The translations under genes and the position numbers were made by a program. DNA of 64,000 bases from QHVT01 sp036399015 (GTDB lineage: Bacteria > Acidobacteriota > Thermoanaerobaculia > Gp7-AA8), in contig DASWNW010000085.1 in NCBI GenBank assembly GCA_036399015.1, positions 8,732-72,731 of the forward strand. Direction: 5' to 3'. A model generated the notes under the pieces. That model was not told where the DNA came from and ran no database searches. It was given only the letters and a program-made list of their open reading frames with translations. Positions 1-9,410 of the stretch are shown in pieces (the first letter of the stretch is position 1; every line of letters begins with the position of its first letter).

Positions 1-192
1 GGCGATCGACTGCGGCGGGACGCCGCCGCCGAACTTCGGCAGCGCGATCTCCTTCCCCTTCTCCTTGACCGCCGTGACGACGATCTGCTGGCGCCGCATG
101 ACGTTGATGACGGCGTCTTTGGAGTCGGCGACGAGCACACCCGTCTGCGTCTGACCGTTCCTGGCGGTTCCCTTCCACTCGAATGTCGGCAT
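1..192 (-). CDS. pilC: Type IV pilus inner-membrane platform protein PilC, N-terminal fragment
   Basis: The first 64 residues of a protein begin at the ATG at 192 on the minus strand, and the gene runs off the left edge of the window. The opening MPTFEWKGTARNGQTQTG is the usual beginning of PilC/GspF-family proteins (established family feature): an inner-membrane platform that recruits the assembly and retraction ATPases. It lies 31 bp downstream of pilT on the same strand, matching the common pilB-pilT-pilC order. Only the cytoplasmic N-terminus is visible; the membrane helices and the two T2SSF domains would lie outside the window. The assignment rests on this short match plus context, which together are strong. 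Confidence 0.85.
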   Translation of the reverse strand, partial: MPTFEWKGTARNGQTQTGVLVADSKDAVINVMRRQQIVVTAVKEKGKEIALPKFGGGVPPQSIA

Positions 193-223
193 GATCAGCT
201 CCTATTCAGCCCTACACACCCTG

Positions 224-1345
224 CTACGCCGGTCTCGGCCTCATTGTGGCCGCTGGTGTTGCCTGCGGCAACTGTCCCGCGCCGCGGGAGATCATCTCCT
301 GGAGCTCGTCGGGGTTCGACGAGCGCGACAAGGCGGTCTGCAGCGAGATCGATTTCTTGAAGTACAGCGTCGCCAACGACTGGTTGAAAGTCTGCATTCC
401 GTATTTGGCCTGTCCGGTCTGCATCATCGAGTAGATCTGGTGGACCTTGTCCTCACGGATGAGGTTGCGGATGGCGGCGTTGGGGACGAGGATCTCCATG
501 GCCATCGCGCGGCCCTTGCCGTTCGCCTTCGGGAGCAGCGCCTGGCAGAGGATTCCCTCGAGCACGAAGGAGAGCTGCGCGCGGATCTGCGGCTGCTGGT
601 GGGCCGGGAAGACGTCGACGACGCGGTTGATCGTCTGCGCGGCGGAGTTCGTGTGCAGCGTGCCGAAGGTCAAGTGGCCCGTTTCGGCGATGCGGAGCGC
701 CGACTCGATGGTCTCGAGGTCACGCATCTCGCCGATGAGGACGACGTCGGGATCCTGCCGGAGGGCGCTCTTCAGCGAGTTGCCGAAGGAGTGGGTGTCG
801 GCGTGCAGCTCGCGCTGGTTGACGATGCAGCTCTTGTGCTGGTGGAGGAACTCGACCGGGTCCTCGATGGTGATGATGTGCTGGTGCGTCTCGCGGTTGA
901 TCTTGTCGATCATCGCGGCGAGGGTGGTCGACTTGCCGGAGCCGGTGGGTCCGGTGACGAGCACCAGGCCGCGCGGCCTGTTGCAGATCTCCTCGACGAC
1001 CGGCGGGAGGCCGAGCTCCTTGAAGCCGAGGATCTCGTAGGGGATCTGCCGGTAGACGGCGGCGGTGGCACCGCGCTGGTTGAAGATGTTCGCGCGGAAG
1101 CGCGCCAGCCCCTTGATGCCGAAGGAGAGGTCGAGCTCGAGGTTCTCTTCGAAGCGGTGCTTCTGCGCGTCGGTGAGCACCGAGTACGCGAGCTGCTTGG
1201 TCTCGGGCGCGGAGAGCGGCGGCATATCCAGCGGGACGAGCTTGCCGTCGATGCGGATCTGCGGGGCGGAGTTGGTGGTGACGTGGAGGTCGGAGCCTCC
1301 GCGCTCGACCATGGTTTTCAGCAGCTGGTGCAGGGTGACGGCCAT
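224..1345 (-). CDS. pilT: Type IV pilus retraction ATPase PilT
   Basis: A hexameric secretion ATPase that powers depolymerisation of the type IV pilus for twitching motility. The 373-residue length is normal for PilT. Visible motifs are the Walker A loop GPTGSGKS (residues 132-139), the Asp box around ITIEDPVEF (159-166), Walker B VVLIGEMRD (201-209), the His box near HLTFGTLHT (224-232) and the PilT-specific AIRNLIRE element (291-298), which separates retraction ATPases from PilB. The C-terminus ends in a Pro/Ala-rich tail. It sits between pilB upstream and pilC downstream. A repeat hairpin at 1383-1476 separates it from pilB, so the two genes may not be expressed equally. Confidence 0.97.
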   Translation of the reverse strand: MAVTLHQLLKTMVERGGSDLHVTTNSAPQIRIDGKLVPLDMPPLSAPETKQLAYSVLTDAQKHRFEENLELDLSFGIKGLARFRANIFNQRGATAAVYRQIPYEILGFKELGLPPVVEEICNRPRGLVLVTGPTGSGKSTTLAAMIDKINRETHQHIITIEDPVEFLHQHKSCIVNQRELHADTHSFGNSLKSALRQDPDVVLIGEMRDLETIESALRIAETGHLTFGTLHTNSAAQTINRVVDVFPAHQQPQIRAQLSFVLEGILCQALLPKANGKGRAMAMEILVPNAAIRNLIREDKVHQIYSMMQTGQAKYGMQTFNQSLATLYFKKSISLQTALSRSSNPDELQEMISRGAGQLPQATPAATMRPRPA

Positions 1346-1382
1346 TGGTTCTCCCGAGTATCTACGTCTTCGCGAGGAACGA

Positions 1383-1476
1383 ATTGAAAATTGAAAATTG
1401 AAAATTGAAAGATCGGCGCCTCCGGCCCCGCCAGAGCCCTGTGCGATTTTTCAATTTTCCATTTTCAATTTTCAAT
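1383..1476. repeat. Inverted heptamer-array element A (ATTGAAA type)
   Basis: Four perfect tandem copies of ATTGAAA (1383-1410) face four inverse-complement copies TTTCAAT (1449-1476, the second being TTTCCAT) across a 38-bp GC-rich spacer. The arms are exactly 28 bp each and could form a near-perfect 28-bp stem. The AT-rich arms contrast sharply with the surrounding sequence. The element occupies most of the 142-bp pilB-pilT gap. It is one of several such elements in the window, each built from a different word. Confidence 0.95.
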
Positions 1477-1487
1477 TTCGCCTCGCG

Positions 1488-3203
<1,716 letters not shown>

Positions 3204-3325
3204 ACGTGCTTTCTATGACTCCTGGGGACGATGGTGGAGGCCGGCTCGTCGGGTCACAACCGAGACGGCGAGTTTAACACCCGTGCCGAGGCACGGGGGC
3301 GGTTGCAGTTATTTTAATCGAAATG

Positions 3326-4099
3326 TCAACGTCGTGCAGGGGGAGCGACCGCCGCGGTCAGCGCCGGCGCCTCGATCGACGTCACGCCGCTCTGCACGCC
3401 ATGCAGCGTGGCGGTGACGCTCCCGAACTTCACCTCGGTGCGGATGCGCACCGGGAGCCGGCGCTCGTCGTCCGAGTACCAGATGAACAGCCGCTCCTCG
3501 CGCATCACCCCCGCGTTCCTCATCTCCGGCTCGATGAGCACGCAGTTGAAGTTGCCGGCCGGGGTCTGCACGACCTCCCGCCGGACGACCTTCGCATGCA
3601 CGTCGTACAGCTTGAGGTCGGCGTAGAGGGTGAAGTCGTACGACTTGCCGGGCGTCAGGTCGAGCGTGCGGAGGTGGTAGATGACCGAGATCGGGTCGAG
3701 GACCGGCCGCGGCACCGGGAGCTTCCGGTAGTGCTTGCGCTTGCGGGTGGCGACGCCGTCTTCGATGACGGTCGTCTCCTTCAGCTTGTTGCCCCGCTCG
3801 TTCAGGTCTTTGGTGATGCGAAGGGTGGAGAAGTCGTTCCGCGCCACGGTCGTCTCGATGTGATCGCGCACCTTCACGAGGCGCCCCAACCCCCCGCCCG
3901 AGCGGGCGAAGGAGGTGATGCGGAAGGCGTTCTTCTTGTCTTCGCTCGGGGCGATGGTCATCCGGGCGGTGCCGCCGGTGACCTTCATCCAGGTGAGGGT
4001 GTAGTCGAGAGTCTCACCGTTGAGGAACGTTTCCTCGATCGGCGCCGGGGTGGTCGTAGCGATCTGCGCCGCGGCGAGAAGTGCCAGGATCACCTTCAA
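3326..4099 (-). CDS. DUF3108-family exported protein
   Basis: A 257-residue protein with a short hydrophobic signal-like N-terminus (MKVILALLAAAQIATTTPA) followed by a beta-rich body starting at ETFLNGETLDYTLTWMKV. That opening, and the later stretch on unesterified slope and polarity (KSYDFTLYADLKLY, PAGNFNCVLIEPEM, LPVRIRTEV), match the DUF3108 family of periplasmic proteins. The family's biochemical role is not established. Its start overlaps the stop of waaC by four bases (ATGA), so it is the last gene of the heptose operon and is probably co-translated. This suggests, but does not prove, a role in envelope or LPS maturation. A 122-bp gap separates its end from the start of pilB. Confidence 0.8.
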   Translation of the reverse strand: MKVILALLAAAQIATTTPAPIEETFLNGETLDYTLTWMKVTGGTARMTIAPSEDKKNAFRITSFARSGGGLGRLVKVRDHIETTVARNDFSTLRITKDLNERGNKLKETTVIEDGVATRKRKHYRKLPVPRPVLDPISVIYHLRTLDLTPGKSYDFTLYADLKLYDVHAKVVRREVVQTPAGNFNCVLIEPEMRNAGVMREERLFIWYSDDERRLPVRIRTEVKFGSVTATLHGVQSGVTSIEAPALTAAVAPPARR

Positions 4100-5007
4100 G
4101 AGGAGATCCTTTCCAGGATCGTCATGACTTCTTCAACAGTAATGGAGGCCATCCATTTCGTCGTGCGGTAGCGGTCGACGCAATGGTCGAGCTGGCCATA
4201 CGGTCCGTTGCGGCGCGGATCGGTCGGTCCGTAGAGGCCAATGACCTTCGTTCCGAGGGCGGCAGCGAGGTGTAACGGTCCGGTGTCGCCTCCGATCACG
4301 ACCCTCGCCTGCTGGAGGATGAACGCCAGCTCGCGAAGGTTTGTCGGAGGAGCCACGGGCGCGCCGGTCGCCTCGGCCAGCTCCCGTTCACCCGGTCCCC
4401 AGACCGCCAGCGCGTCGTCCCCGACATGGCGGGCCAGCTCGCGGAAACGCTCGATCGGCCACAGCTTGTTCGGCTTACCGGCGCCGGGGAGGAAGACGAT
4501 TTTGCCGGTGAACGCGTCGAGGCCGGTGTTCTCGGGGAAGCGTTGCCAGTTGCCGGTTGCCGGTTGCCAGGAGGCGTTGGCGGACTGCGCCAGCGCGACG
4601 TTCTGCTCGATCACGTGCTTCGTGGTGTCGACGTGCACCTTGCGGTTGGTGAAGAGGAGCGCCGGCTTTTCGCGGATGGCGTGGCGGTCGAAGCCGACGC
4701 GGCTCTTTGCGCCGGCCACGACGCCGAGCGCGGCGCTCTTCACCAGGCCCTGAAAATCAATGGAAACGTTCGCGCCGCGCATCGCCCGGACGGCGGCGGC
4801 CATGTCGCCGCGCGACGCAAGCAGCGACTTGCCCCACTTCTTGTAGCGGACCGGGATGGCCTCGACGCCAGCTACGATTTCCACCAGCTCGCGGTACGGT
4901 GCCTCCACCACCCACTGCACGTGCGCGTCGCGCAGGCCGGCGACGGCGGGAATGGTGTGAATCACGTCGCCGAGGGCCGAGAGGCGCAGGACGAGGAGGC
5001 GCGTCAT
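4096..5007 (-). CDS. waaC: ADP-heptose:LPS heptosyltransferase (GT9 family), WaaC-like
   Basis: Transfers L-glycero-D-manno-heptose from ADP-heptose to the LPS inner core on the cytoplasmic face of the inner membrane (family knowledge). The 303-residue protein opens with LLVLRLSALGDVIHTIPA, the GT9 N-terminal signature, and carries GGDTGPLHLAAALG and YGPTDPRRNGPY, the donor-binding region near the C-terminus. The upstream genes make the heptose donor, which supports the call. WaaC versus WaaF cannot be settled by eye. Oddity: residues about 146-156 (SWQPATGNWQR) are encoded by four tandem heptamers at 4542-4569, a repeat unit otherwise found in intergenic elements. It looks like an insertion tolerated in a surface loop. 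Confidence 0.9.
   Translation of the reverse strand: MTRLLVLRLSALGDVIHTIPAVAGLRDAHVQWVVEAPYRELVEIVAGVEAIPVRYKKWGKSLLASRGDMAAAVRAMRGANVSIDFQGLVKSAALGVVAGAKSRVGFDRHAIREKPALLFTNRKVHVDTTKHVIEQNVALAQSANASWQPATGNWQRFPENTGLDAFTGKIVFLPGAGKPNKLWPIERFRELARHVGDDALAVWGPGERELAEATGAPVAPPTNLRELAFILQQARVVIGGDTGPLHLAAALGTKVIGLYGPTDPRRNGPYGQLDHCVDRYRTTKWMASITVEEVMTILERISS
4542..4569. repeat. Heptamer array B inside waaC (GTTGCCR x4)
   Basis: Four tandem 7-bp words (GTTGCCA, GTTGCCG, GTTGCCG, GTTGCCA) lie inside the coding sequence of waaC. No inverse-complement arm was seen nearby, so this is a single-armed version of the elements found elsewhere in the window. The 28-bp length is not a multiple of three, so any past insertion must have been compensated or accompanied by other bases. 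Confidence 0.85.
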
Positions 5008-5477
5008 CGCGCCTTCATCTTTTCGAGCACGGAGGTCGTGGAGTGGTCCTTCGGATCACCCACGATCGCCACCTTGCCGCCGTACGCCTTCACGATCTCC
5101 GCCTCGGGGACGGAGTCGGCGGTGTAGTCGGTTCCCTTGCACTGAAAGTCGGGCCGGAGCTCCTGCAGCAGACGCGCCGGGCTCTTCTCATCGAACACGG
5201 TGACGTAGCCGACTCCACGGATCGCGGCGATCAGCTCCGCCCGCTCGACCGCCGGCATCACCGGCCTTCCCTCCCCTTTGAGCTGGCGCGTCGAGTCGTC
5301 GCCATTGACCCCGACGACCAGCACGTCCGCGACCCGCGAGGCGTCCTGCAGATAGCGGACGTGGCCGACGTGCAGGATGTCGAAGACGCCGTTCGCGAAG
5401 GCGATCGTTTTCCCGCTGCTGCGCTCCGTGGCAAGCACCTCGGCGAGTTCGCGGGCGGTGAGGATGGGGGCGTTCAT
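5004..5477 (-). CDS. rfaE2: D-glycero-beta-D-manno-heptose 1-phosphate adenylyltransferase (HldE C-terminal activity)
   Basis: Adenylylates heptose 1-phosphate to give the ADP-heptose precursor of LPS inner core. The 157-residue protein has the nucleotidyltransferase signature FANGVFDILHVGHVRYL (the HxGH motif is HVGH) and the later DPKDHSTTS element typical of RfaE domain II. The reading frame extends 29 codons further upstream to 5564, but that extension is written entirely by repeat element C, so the ATG at 5477 (MNAPILTARELAEVL) is preferred. The stop overlaps the waaC start by four bases. In many bacteria this domain is fused to the kinase as HldE; here the two are separate genes with a repeat element between them. 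Confidence 0.93.
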   Translation of the reverse strand: MNAPILTARELAEVLATERSSGKTIAFANGVFDILHVGHVRYLQDASRVADVLVVGVNGDDSTRQLKGEGRPVMPAVERAELIAAIRGVGYVTVFDEKSPARLLQELRPDFQCKGTDYTADSVPEAEIVKAYGGKVAIVGDPKDHSTTSVLEKMKAR

Positions 5478-5487
5478 GCGCGTTATC

Positions 5488-5566
5488 GGTTGTCGGTGGT
5501 CGGTTGTCAGGGATTCGTCCTTCAAGCGATGCCGCCCGGACAACAGACAACCGACAACTGACAACT
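5488..5566. repeat. Inverted heptamer-array element C (GGTTGTC type)
   Basis: Three tandem words (GGTTGTC, GGTGGTC, GGTTGTC; 5488-5508) face four inverse-complement words (GACAACA, GACAACC, GACAACT, GACAACT; 5539-5566) across a 30-bp spacer. The element fills the gap between rfaE1 and rfaE2, reaching the stop codon of rfaE1, and leaves only about 10 bp before the rfaE2 start. It therefore probably contributes to the leader or ribosome-binding region of rfaE2. Confidence 0.93.
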
Positions 5567-6581
5567 ATTCATTCAGTTCCTCGTCCCTCTCGATCGCATG
5601 GGCCAGCTCGTCGTTCGAGACGGTCGCGGTGCCCATCTTCATGACCACGATGCCGCCGGCGTAGTTGGCGAGCTTCGCCGCCTCCGCGAACGACGCCTGC
5701 GCCGCGAGGGCGAGCGTGAATGTGGCGATGACGGTGTCGCCGGCGCCGGTGACGTCGGCGACTTCGTCGGTTCCGTACACCGGGATGAGGAGCGGCTCGC
5801 CGGCGTCGCGCTCGAGGAGCGCCATCCCGCGGCTGCCGCGCGTGATGAGCACGGCCTCGGAGTCGAGCCCCTGCTGCAGCGTCAGCGCGACCTCGCCGAT
5901 CTTCTGCTCCTCCCCGTTCCAGAGCGACGTCCCGGCGGCGGCAGCGGCTTCCTCCTCGTTGGGCGTGGCAGCGGTGACGCCGGAGTAGTCGAGGAGGTCG
6001 TAGCGGGAGTCGAGCGTGACCGGCTTCCCGTGCGCGAATTGCGTGAGGACCGACGCGATCTGCGGCCGGACGATCCCGTAGCCGTAGTCGCTGATGAGCG
6101 CCGCGTGGCACATCCCGATGGCGTCGCGGAGCACGCTGCGGAAGCGCTCCTCCTCCTCGGGTGCGATCTCGAACTTGTCCTCGATGTCGTAGCGGACGAT
6201 CTGCTGCCGCCGCGCGTGAGGCATGCCGCCGAGGATGCGGACCTTCGTCGGCGTGGCATAGCGGCTCGCGCGGAGGATGCCGCCGCAGTCGATGCCGTGG
6301 TTGGAGAGCCGTTCGAGGAGTGTCTCGGCCGCAACGTCGGAGCCGAGGACGGAGACCGGGACCGGCAGTCCGCCGAGGGAGGCGATGTTGGCGATGGCGT
6401 TTCCGGCTCCGCCGAGGAGGATGTCGTCTTTGTACTGCCGGAGGATCAGCACCGGCGCCTCGCGCGAGATCCGCTTCGGCGTGCCGTAGATGAAGCGGTC
6501 CGCTACGATGTCGCCGTAGACGACGACCAGCTTCCCCTTCATCGCTTCCGTGAGCTGCAACAGGCGGGAGCGACTGAACAC
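5565..6581 (-). CDS. rfaE1: D-glycero-beta-D-manno-heptose-7-phosphate kinase (HldE N-terminal activity)
   Basis: A PfkB/ribokinase-family sugar kinase that phosphorylates heptose 7-phosphate at C1 in ADP-heptose synthesis. Diagnostic stretches are VVYGDIVADRFIYG near the N-terminus, the glycine-rich LLGGAGNAIANIASLGG, and the catalytic DVTGAGDTVIATF near the C-terminus, where the Asp is the general base. The GTG at 6581 (VFSRSRLLQLTEAMKGK) is preferred over the ATG at 6620, because the extra 13 residues are encoded by repeat element D and RfaE1 proteins usually begin at this point. No clear Shine-Dalgarno is visible. First gene of the heptose operon, followed by rfaE2, waaC and the DUF3108 gene. 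Confidence 0.92.
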   Translation of the reverse strand: MFSRSRLLQLTEAMKGKLVVVYGDIVADRFIYGTPKRISREAPVLILRQYKDDILLGGAGNAIANIASLGGLPVPVSVLGSDVAAETLLERLSNHGIDCGGILRASRYATPTKVRILGGMPHARRQQIVRYDIEDKFEIAPEEEERFRSVLRDAIGMCHAALISDYGYGIVRPQIASVLTQFAHGKPVTLDSRYDLLDYSGVTAATPNEEEAAAAAGTSLWNGEEQKIGEVALTLQQGLDSEAVLITRGSRGMALLERDAGEPLLIPVYGTDEVADVTGAGDTVIATFTLALAAQASFAEAAKLANYAGGIVVMKMGTATVSNDELAHAIERDEELNE

Positions 6582-6593
6582 GGGGGGACTATA

Positions 6594-6819
6594 GAACAGG
6601 GAACGATGAACGCGGAACACGGAACGAAGCGCCCGGTCGAGGGGGAAGACTTTTACAAGGAGGGGCCCTACATCGTGTTCACGGAGAAGTTCCTGCGCGA
6701 GCGCGGCTACTGCTGCGAGTCAGGTTGCCGCCACTGCCCGTACGGATTTCGCAAGGACCAGCGGAGCGACGGCCCTACGGGGTAGCCGTTCCGTGTTCCG
6801 TGTTCCTCGTTCCGTGTTC
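6594..6819. repeat. Inverted heptamer-array element D (GAACACG type) bracketing a small gene
   Basis: Five tandem words of the form GAACNNN (6594-6628: GAACAGG, GAACGAT, GAACGCG, GAACACG, GAACGAA) face five inverse-complement words ending in GTTC (6785-6819). Both arms are exactly 35 bp. Unlike the other elements, the interior is 156 bp and contains nearly all of the DUF5522 gene. The left arm provides that gene's start codon and first residues; the right arm encodes the C-terminal tail of the convergent cheW. Confidence 0.93.
6606..6785 (+). CDS. DUF5522-family small cysteine-rich protein
   Basis: A 59-residue protein whose core (YIVFTEKFLRERGYCCESG then CRHCPYGF) matches the DUF5522 family. 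It has a CC-x3-C-x2-C cysteine cluster that could bind a metal, though function is unknown. The first eight residues (MNAEHGTK) are encoded by the left arm of heptamer element D, and its stop codon abuts the right arm, so the gene sits inside the element like a cassette. Its 3' end overlaps that of convergent cheW by 11 bp. An in-frame start further inside is not available as ATG, so a non-ATG start near the core cannot be excluded. Confidence 0.85.
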   Translation: MNAEHGTKRPVEGEDFYKEGPYIVFTEKFLRERGYCCESGCRHCPYGFRKDQRSDGPTG

Positions 6820-7281
6820 CGATAGATCCGCGTCCCTGAGCTCGAGCTTCTCGTCCCCGGTCAAGACGTTCTCGACGTCGATGAGCAGGTAGATCTCCTC
6901 GCCGTGCGGCACGACGCCGATCAGTAGCTCGCCGCGGATGCCGCGCACGAGCGGCGGCGGCGGGAGGAAGGAGTCGCTGGAGACGGTCACGATGCGGCGC
7001 ACCTCGTCGACCTTGAAGCCGATCACTCCGGCGGAGGTGTGCGTGATGAGGATCAGCGGCTGCGGCGCCTTCTCCATACGCGGGTAGAGCCGGACGCGGA
7101 GGTCGATCACCGGCACGACCTCGTTGCGCAGCACGATGATGCCCTCGACGAACGCGGGCGCGGTGGGCACGGACGTCGTGCCGGTGTAGGGCACGATCTG
7201 GCGGACGGCCATGATGTCGAGGACGAACGTCTCCGGACCGACGCGGAACGTGATCAGCCGGAGGGCGTCGCCGTCGCTCAT
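6775..7281 (-). CDS. cheW: CheW-like chemotaxis scaffold protein
   Basis: A 168-residue CheW-domain protein that couples chemoreceptors to the CheA kinase. The domain runs from about residue 7 (LRLITFRVGPETFVLDIMAVRQIV) through LRNEVVPVIDLRVRL to LLIDVENVL around 145. The last roughly 15 residues (SEHGTRNTEHGT and following) are outside the domain and are encoded by the right arm of heptamer element D, so the native tail was replaced or extended by repeat sequence. Its start overlaps the stop of the upstream chemoreceptor gene by four bases (ATGA), indicating an operon. No cheA is present in this window. Confidence 0.93.
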   Translation of the reverse strand: MSDGDALRLITFRVGPETFVLDIMAVRQIVPYTGTTSVPTAPAFVEGIIVLRNEVVPVIDLRVRLYPRMEKAPQPLILITHTSAGVIGFKVDEVRRIVTVSSDSFLPPPPLVRGIRGELLIGVVPHGEEIYLLIDVENVLTGDEKLELRDADLSEHGTRNTEHGTATP

Positions 7282-9365
7282 CCCCTGACCCGGAACTTGC
7301 GCACTTCGTCGTCGAAGCCGCGGATGGCGTCGTTGAGCAGCGTCAGCGCGTTGTTCATGTCGCTGGCGGTGGAGCGGTTTCCGTCGGCGATCGCGCGCAC
7401 CTGCTGCATCGTGGCCACGATCTTCTCGCTCTCCGCCGACTGGTTCGCGGCGACCTGGAAGATCTCGTGGATCATCTCGATCATCCGCTCCGCGGCCGAG
7501 GAGATCATCGCGGAGCCCGACTTCTGCTCGATCATCGCCTGGCGCACGTACTTCGTGACCTCGCGCATCGACTCGATGGCGCGCAGGATGTGATTCGACC
7601 CCTGCGCCTGCTGCCCGGTGGCGGAGTTGATCTGGCCCACCATCGCCTGCAGGCGGTCGACGGCACGGGTGACCGACTCGCTGCCGACGGCCTGCTCGCG
7701 CGTGGCGGCCGCGATCTCCTTGCCCATGCTCGACGACTTGGCCGCCGACTCGAGAATGTTGTTGAGCGCCTTCCCCGCCTCGTGCGACAGCGCGACGCCG
7801 TTCTCCACCAGCGAGGAGCCGGCGGACGTCGCCTGGAGTGCGTTGTCGACTTCGTCCTGCACGCCGCGGATCAGGTTCGCGATGTCGCGCGTGGAGGTGG
7901 CGGTGCGCTCGGAAAGCTCGCGGATCTCCGCGGCGACGACCGAGAAGCCTTTCCCATGCTCCCCCGCCTGCGCCGCGAGGATGGCGGCGTTCAACGCGAG
8001 GAGGTTCGTCTGCTCGGCCACGTCTTCGATGACGTTGAGGATCTTGCCGATAGCGACGGAGCGCTCGCCGAGGCGACCGACGACGGAGTTCGCCTCGATG
8101 ACCGACTGGCGAATCTGCTCCATTCCCTCGATAGTCTCGCGCACCGCGCGCATCCCCGATTCCGCCGCGTCGGCCACCGCCACCGCGAGGTCGTACGAGC
8201 GGGCGGCGTTCGCCTCGACCTGCGCGATCGACGCCGACATCTCGACCATGGATGAGGACGTGTCGGTGACGAAGTTCGTCAGGTACGACGCGTTCTGGTC
8301 GACCTCGTTGATGGAGGAGACCATCTGGTTGGTGGCCGAGGCGGTGTCCTCGACCGAGCTCCAGAGCGTGTCGGTGTGGCGGCTCACCTCTTCCATCGAG
8401 GCCACCATTTGCAGCATCGACGAAGACGTCTCCTCGGAGGACGCGGAGAGTGCCTCGACGTTGTCGGTGATCTTCCGGACGCCGTTGTTGAGCTGGTCGA
8501 TCGAGTTGTAGGTTTCGTCGATGATCGCGCGTTGCTCGTCGACGCGGTTGATGACGAGTTGCGAGCGCGACTCCACCGTTTCGACGACGGACTTCAGCTT
8601 CGCCTGCGACTGCACGAGGTTCCGCACCGTCCGCTCGAGGTGCTGCGCCATCGCGTTGAACGCCTCGCCGAGGGTGCCGATCTCGTCGCCCGTGGCGACG
8701 TTCGCGCGCTGGGTGAGGTCGCCCTTCGAGATCTGCCGCGCGGTGTTCACCAGCGCCAGGATCGGCTGGATGAGGAGGCGCGAGCCGTACCAGGCGGCGA
8801 GCGTCGCCAGCGCGAGGATGAGCGCCGTGACGCCGAGGTTCCAGTTGCGGAGCGCGCGGACGGCGTCGTCCGCCTGCGACTCGTTGAGCAGGAGCCGAAA
8901 GTAGCCTTTCGGCGTCGCGTCCGGCTTCGCGGCGTCGTCCCTGTTCTCATAGAAGGGGACGGTGTAGACGTGGAGGTCGTCGCCCGTCCGCTCGCCGTGC
9001 TCGCGCTGCAGCCGCCGGTTCGCGAGCGGCCCCGGCACCTGCGGCGACGTGGCGGCGATGACCTTGCCGGTGCCATCGAGGAACTCGGCATAGGCGACGG
9101 AGCTGTTCTTCGCCAGGGACGTGACGATGCCTTTGAGGTCGTCCGTCAGGCCGAAGATGACGTAGTAGCCGGCGGTCGCCTCGATCGACTGCGCGATCGC
9201 CTCCCCCTGCTCGACGGTCTGCCGGATCATCGCGCGACGCACGAGGTACTGCTGCACCGCGAGGAGGACCAAGGCGACGACGACCGTGGGCAGGGCGAAT
9301 GCGAGCACGAACTTCGAGCGAAGCCCGAACCGCACGGCGCTTTCCTTCTGTTCACCGACCAGCAT
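7278..9365 (-). CDS. Methyl-accepting chemotaxis protein with periplasmic sensor domain
   Basis: A 695-residue chemoreceptor. An N-terminal membrane helix (about 18-40) is followed by a periplasmic sensor of roughly 150 residues, a second helix (about 190-215), a HAMP domain (about 215-270, with PILALVNTARQISKGDLT) and a long helical signalling domain. The hairpin tip is recognisable as IEDVAEQTNLLALNAAILAAQAGEHGKGF, slightly divergent from the usual AAIEAARAGE. The frame is open to 9590 but the ATG at 9365 gives a normal short cytoplasmic N-terminus. It overlaps cheW by four bases. The ligand is unknown. Possible outputs include pilus motility, given the nearby pil genes, but that is inference. 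Confidence 0.93.
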   Translation of the reverse strand: MLVGEQKESAVRFGLRSKFVLAFALPTVVVALVLLAVQQYLVRRAMIRQTVEQGEAIAQSIEATAGYYVIFGLTDDLKGIVTSLAKNSSVAYAEFLDGTGKVIAATSPQVPGPLANRRLQREHGERTGDDLHVYTVPFYENRDDAAKPDATPKGYFRLLLNESQADDAVRALRNWNLGVTALILALATLAAWYGSRLLIQPILALVNTARQISKGDLTQRANVATGDEIGTLGEAFNAMAQHLERTVRNLVQSQAKLKSVVETVESRSQLVINRVDEQRAIIDETYNSIDQLNNGVRKITDNVEALSASSEETSSSMLQMVASMEEVSRHTDTLWSSVEDTASATNQMVSSINEVDQNASYLTNFVTDTSSSMVEMSASIAQVEANAARSYDLAVAVADAAESGMRAVRETIEGMEQIRQSVIEANSVVGRLGERSVAIGKILNVIEDVAEQTNLLALNAAILAAQAGEHGKGFSVVAAEIRELSERTATSTRDIANLIRGVQDEVDNALQATSAGSSLVENGVALSHEAGKALNNILESAAKSSSMGKEIAAATREQAVGSESVTRAVDRLQAMVGQINSATGQQAQGSNHILRAIESMREVTKYVRQAMIEQKSGSAMISSAAERMIEMIHEIFQVAANQSAESEKIVATMQQVRAIADGNRSTASDMNNALTLLNDAIRGFDDEVRKFRVRG

Positions 9366-9376
9366 AGGGACCGGGC

Positions 9377-9410
9377 GCGATGATAGCAGTTGAGCCGCTG
9401 CTATCATCGC
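9377..9410. promoter_or_regulatory. 13-bp perfect inverted repeat between divergent chemoreceptor and FHA genes
   Basis: Arms GCGATGATAGCAG (9377-9389) and CTGCTATCATCGC (9398-9410) are perfect inverse complements with an 8-bp spacer. The repeat fills the 49-bp gap between two divergent start codons. Each arm contains TATCAT on one strand, a fair -10-like hexamer, so the palindrome could be a shared operator or a pair of symmetric promoters. Confidence 0.6.

Noticed and set aside
1383..1476. Rho-independent terminator for pilB
   Set aside because: The stem is AT-rich with a 38-bp spacer and has no canonical GC stem plus T-run. The tandem-word structure matches the other repeat elements instead.
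6606..6785. An insertion sequence with transposase
   Set aside because: No transposase is encoded between the inverted arms and no target-site duplication was seen, so a standard IS is not supported.
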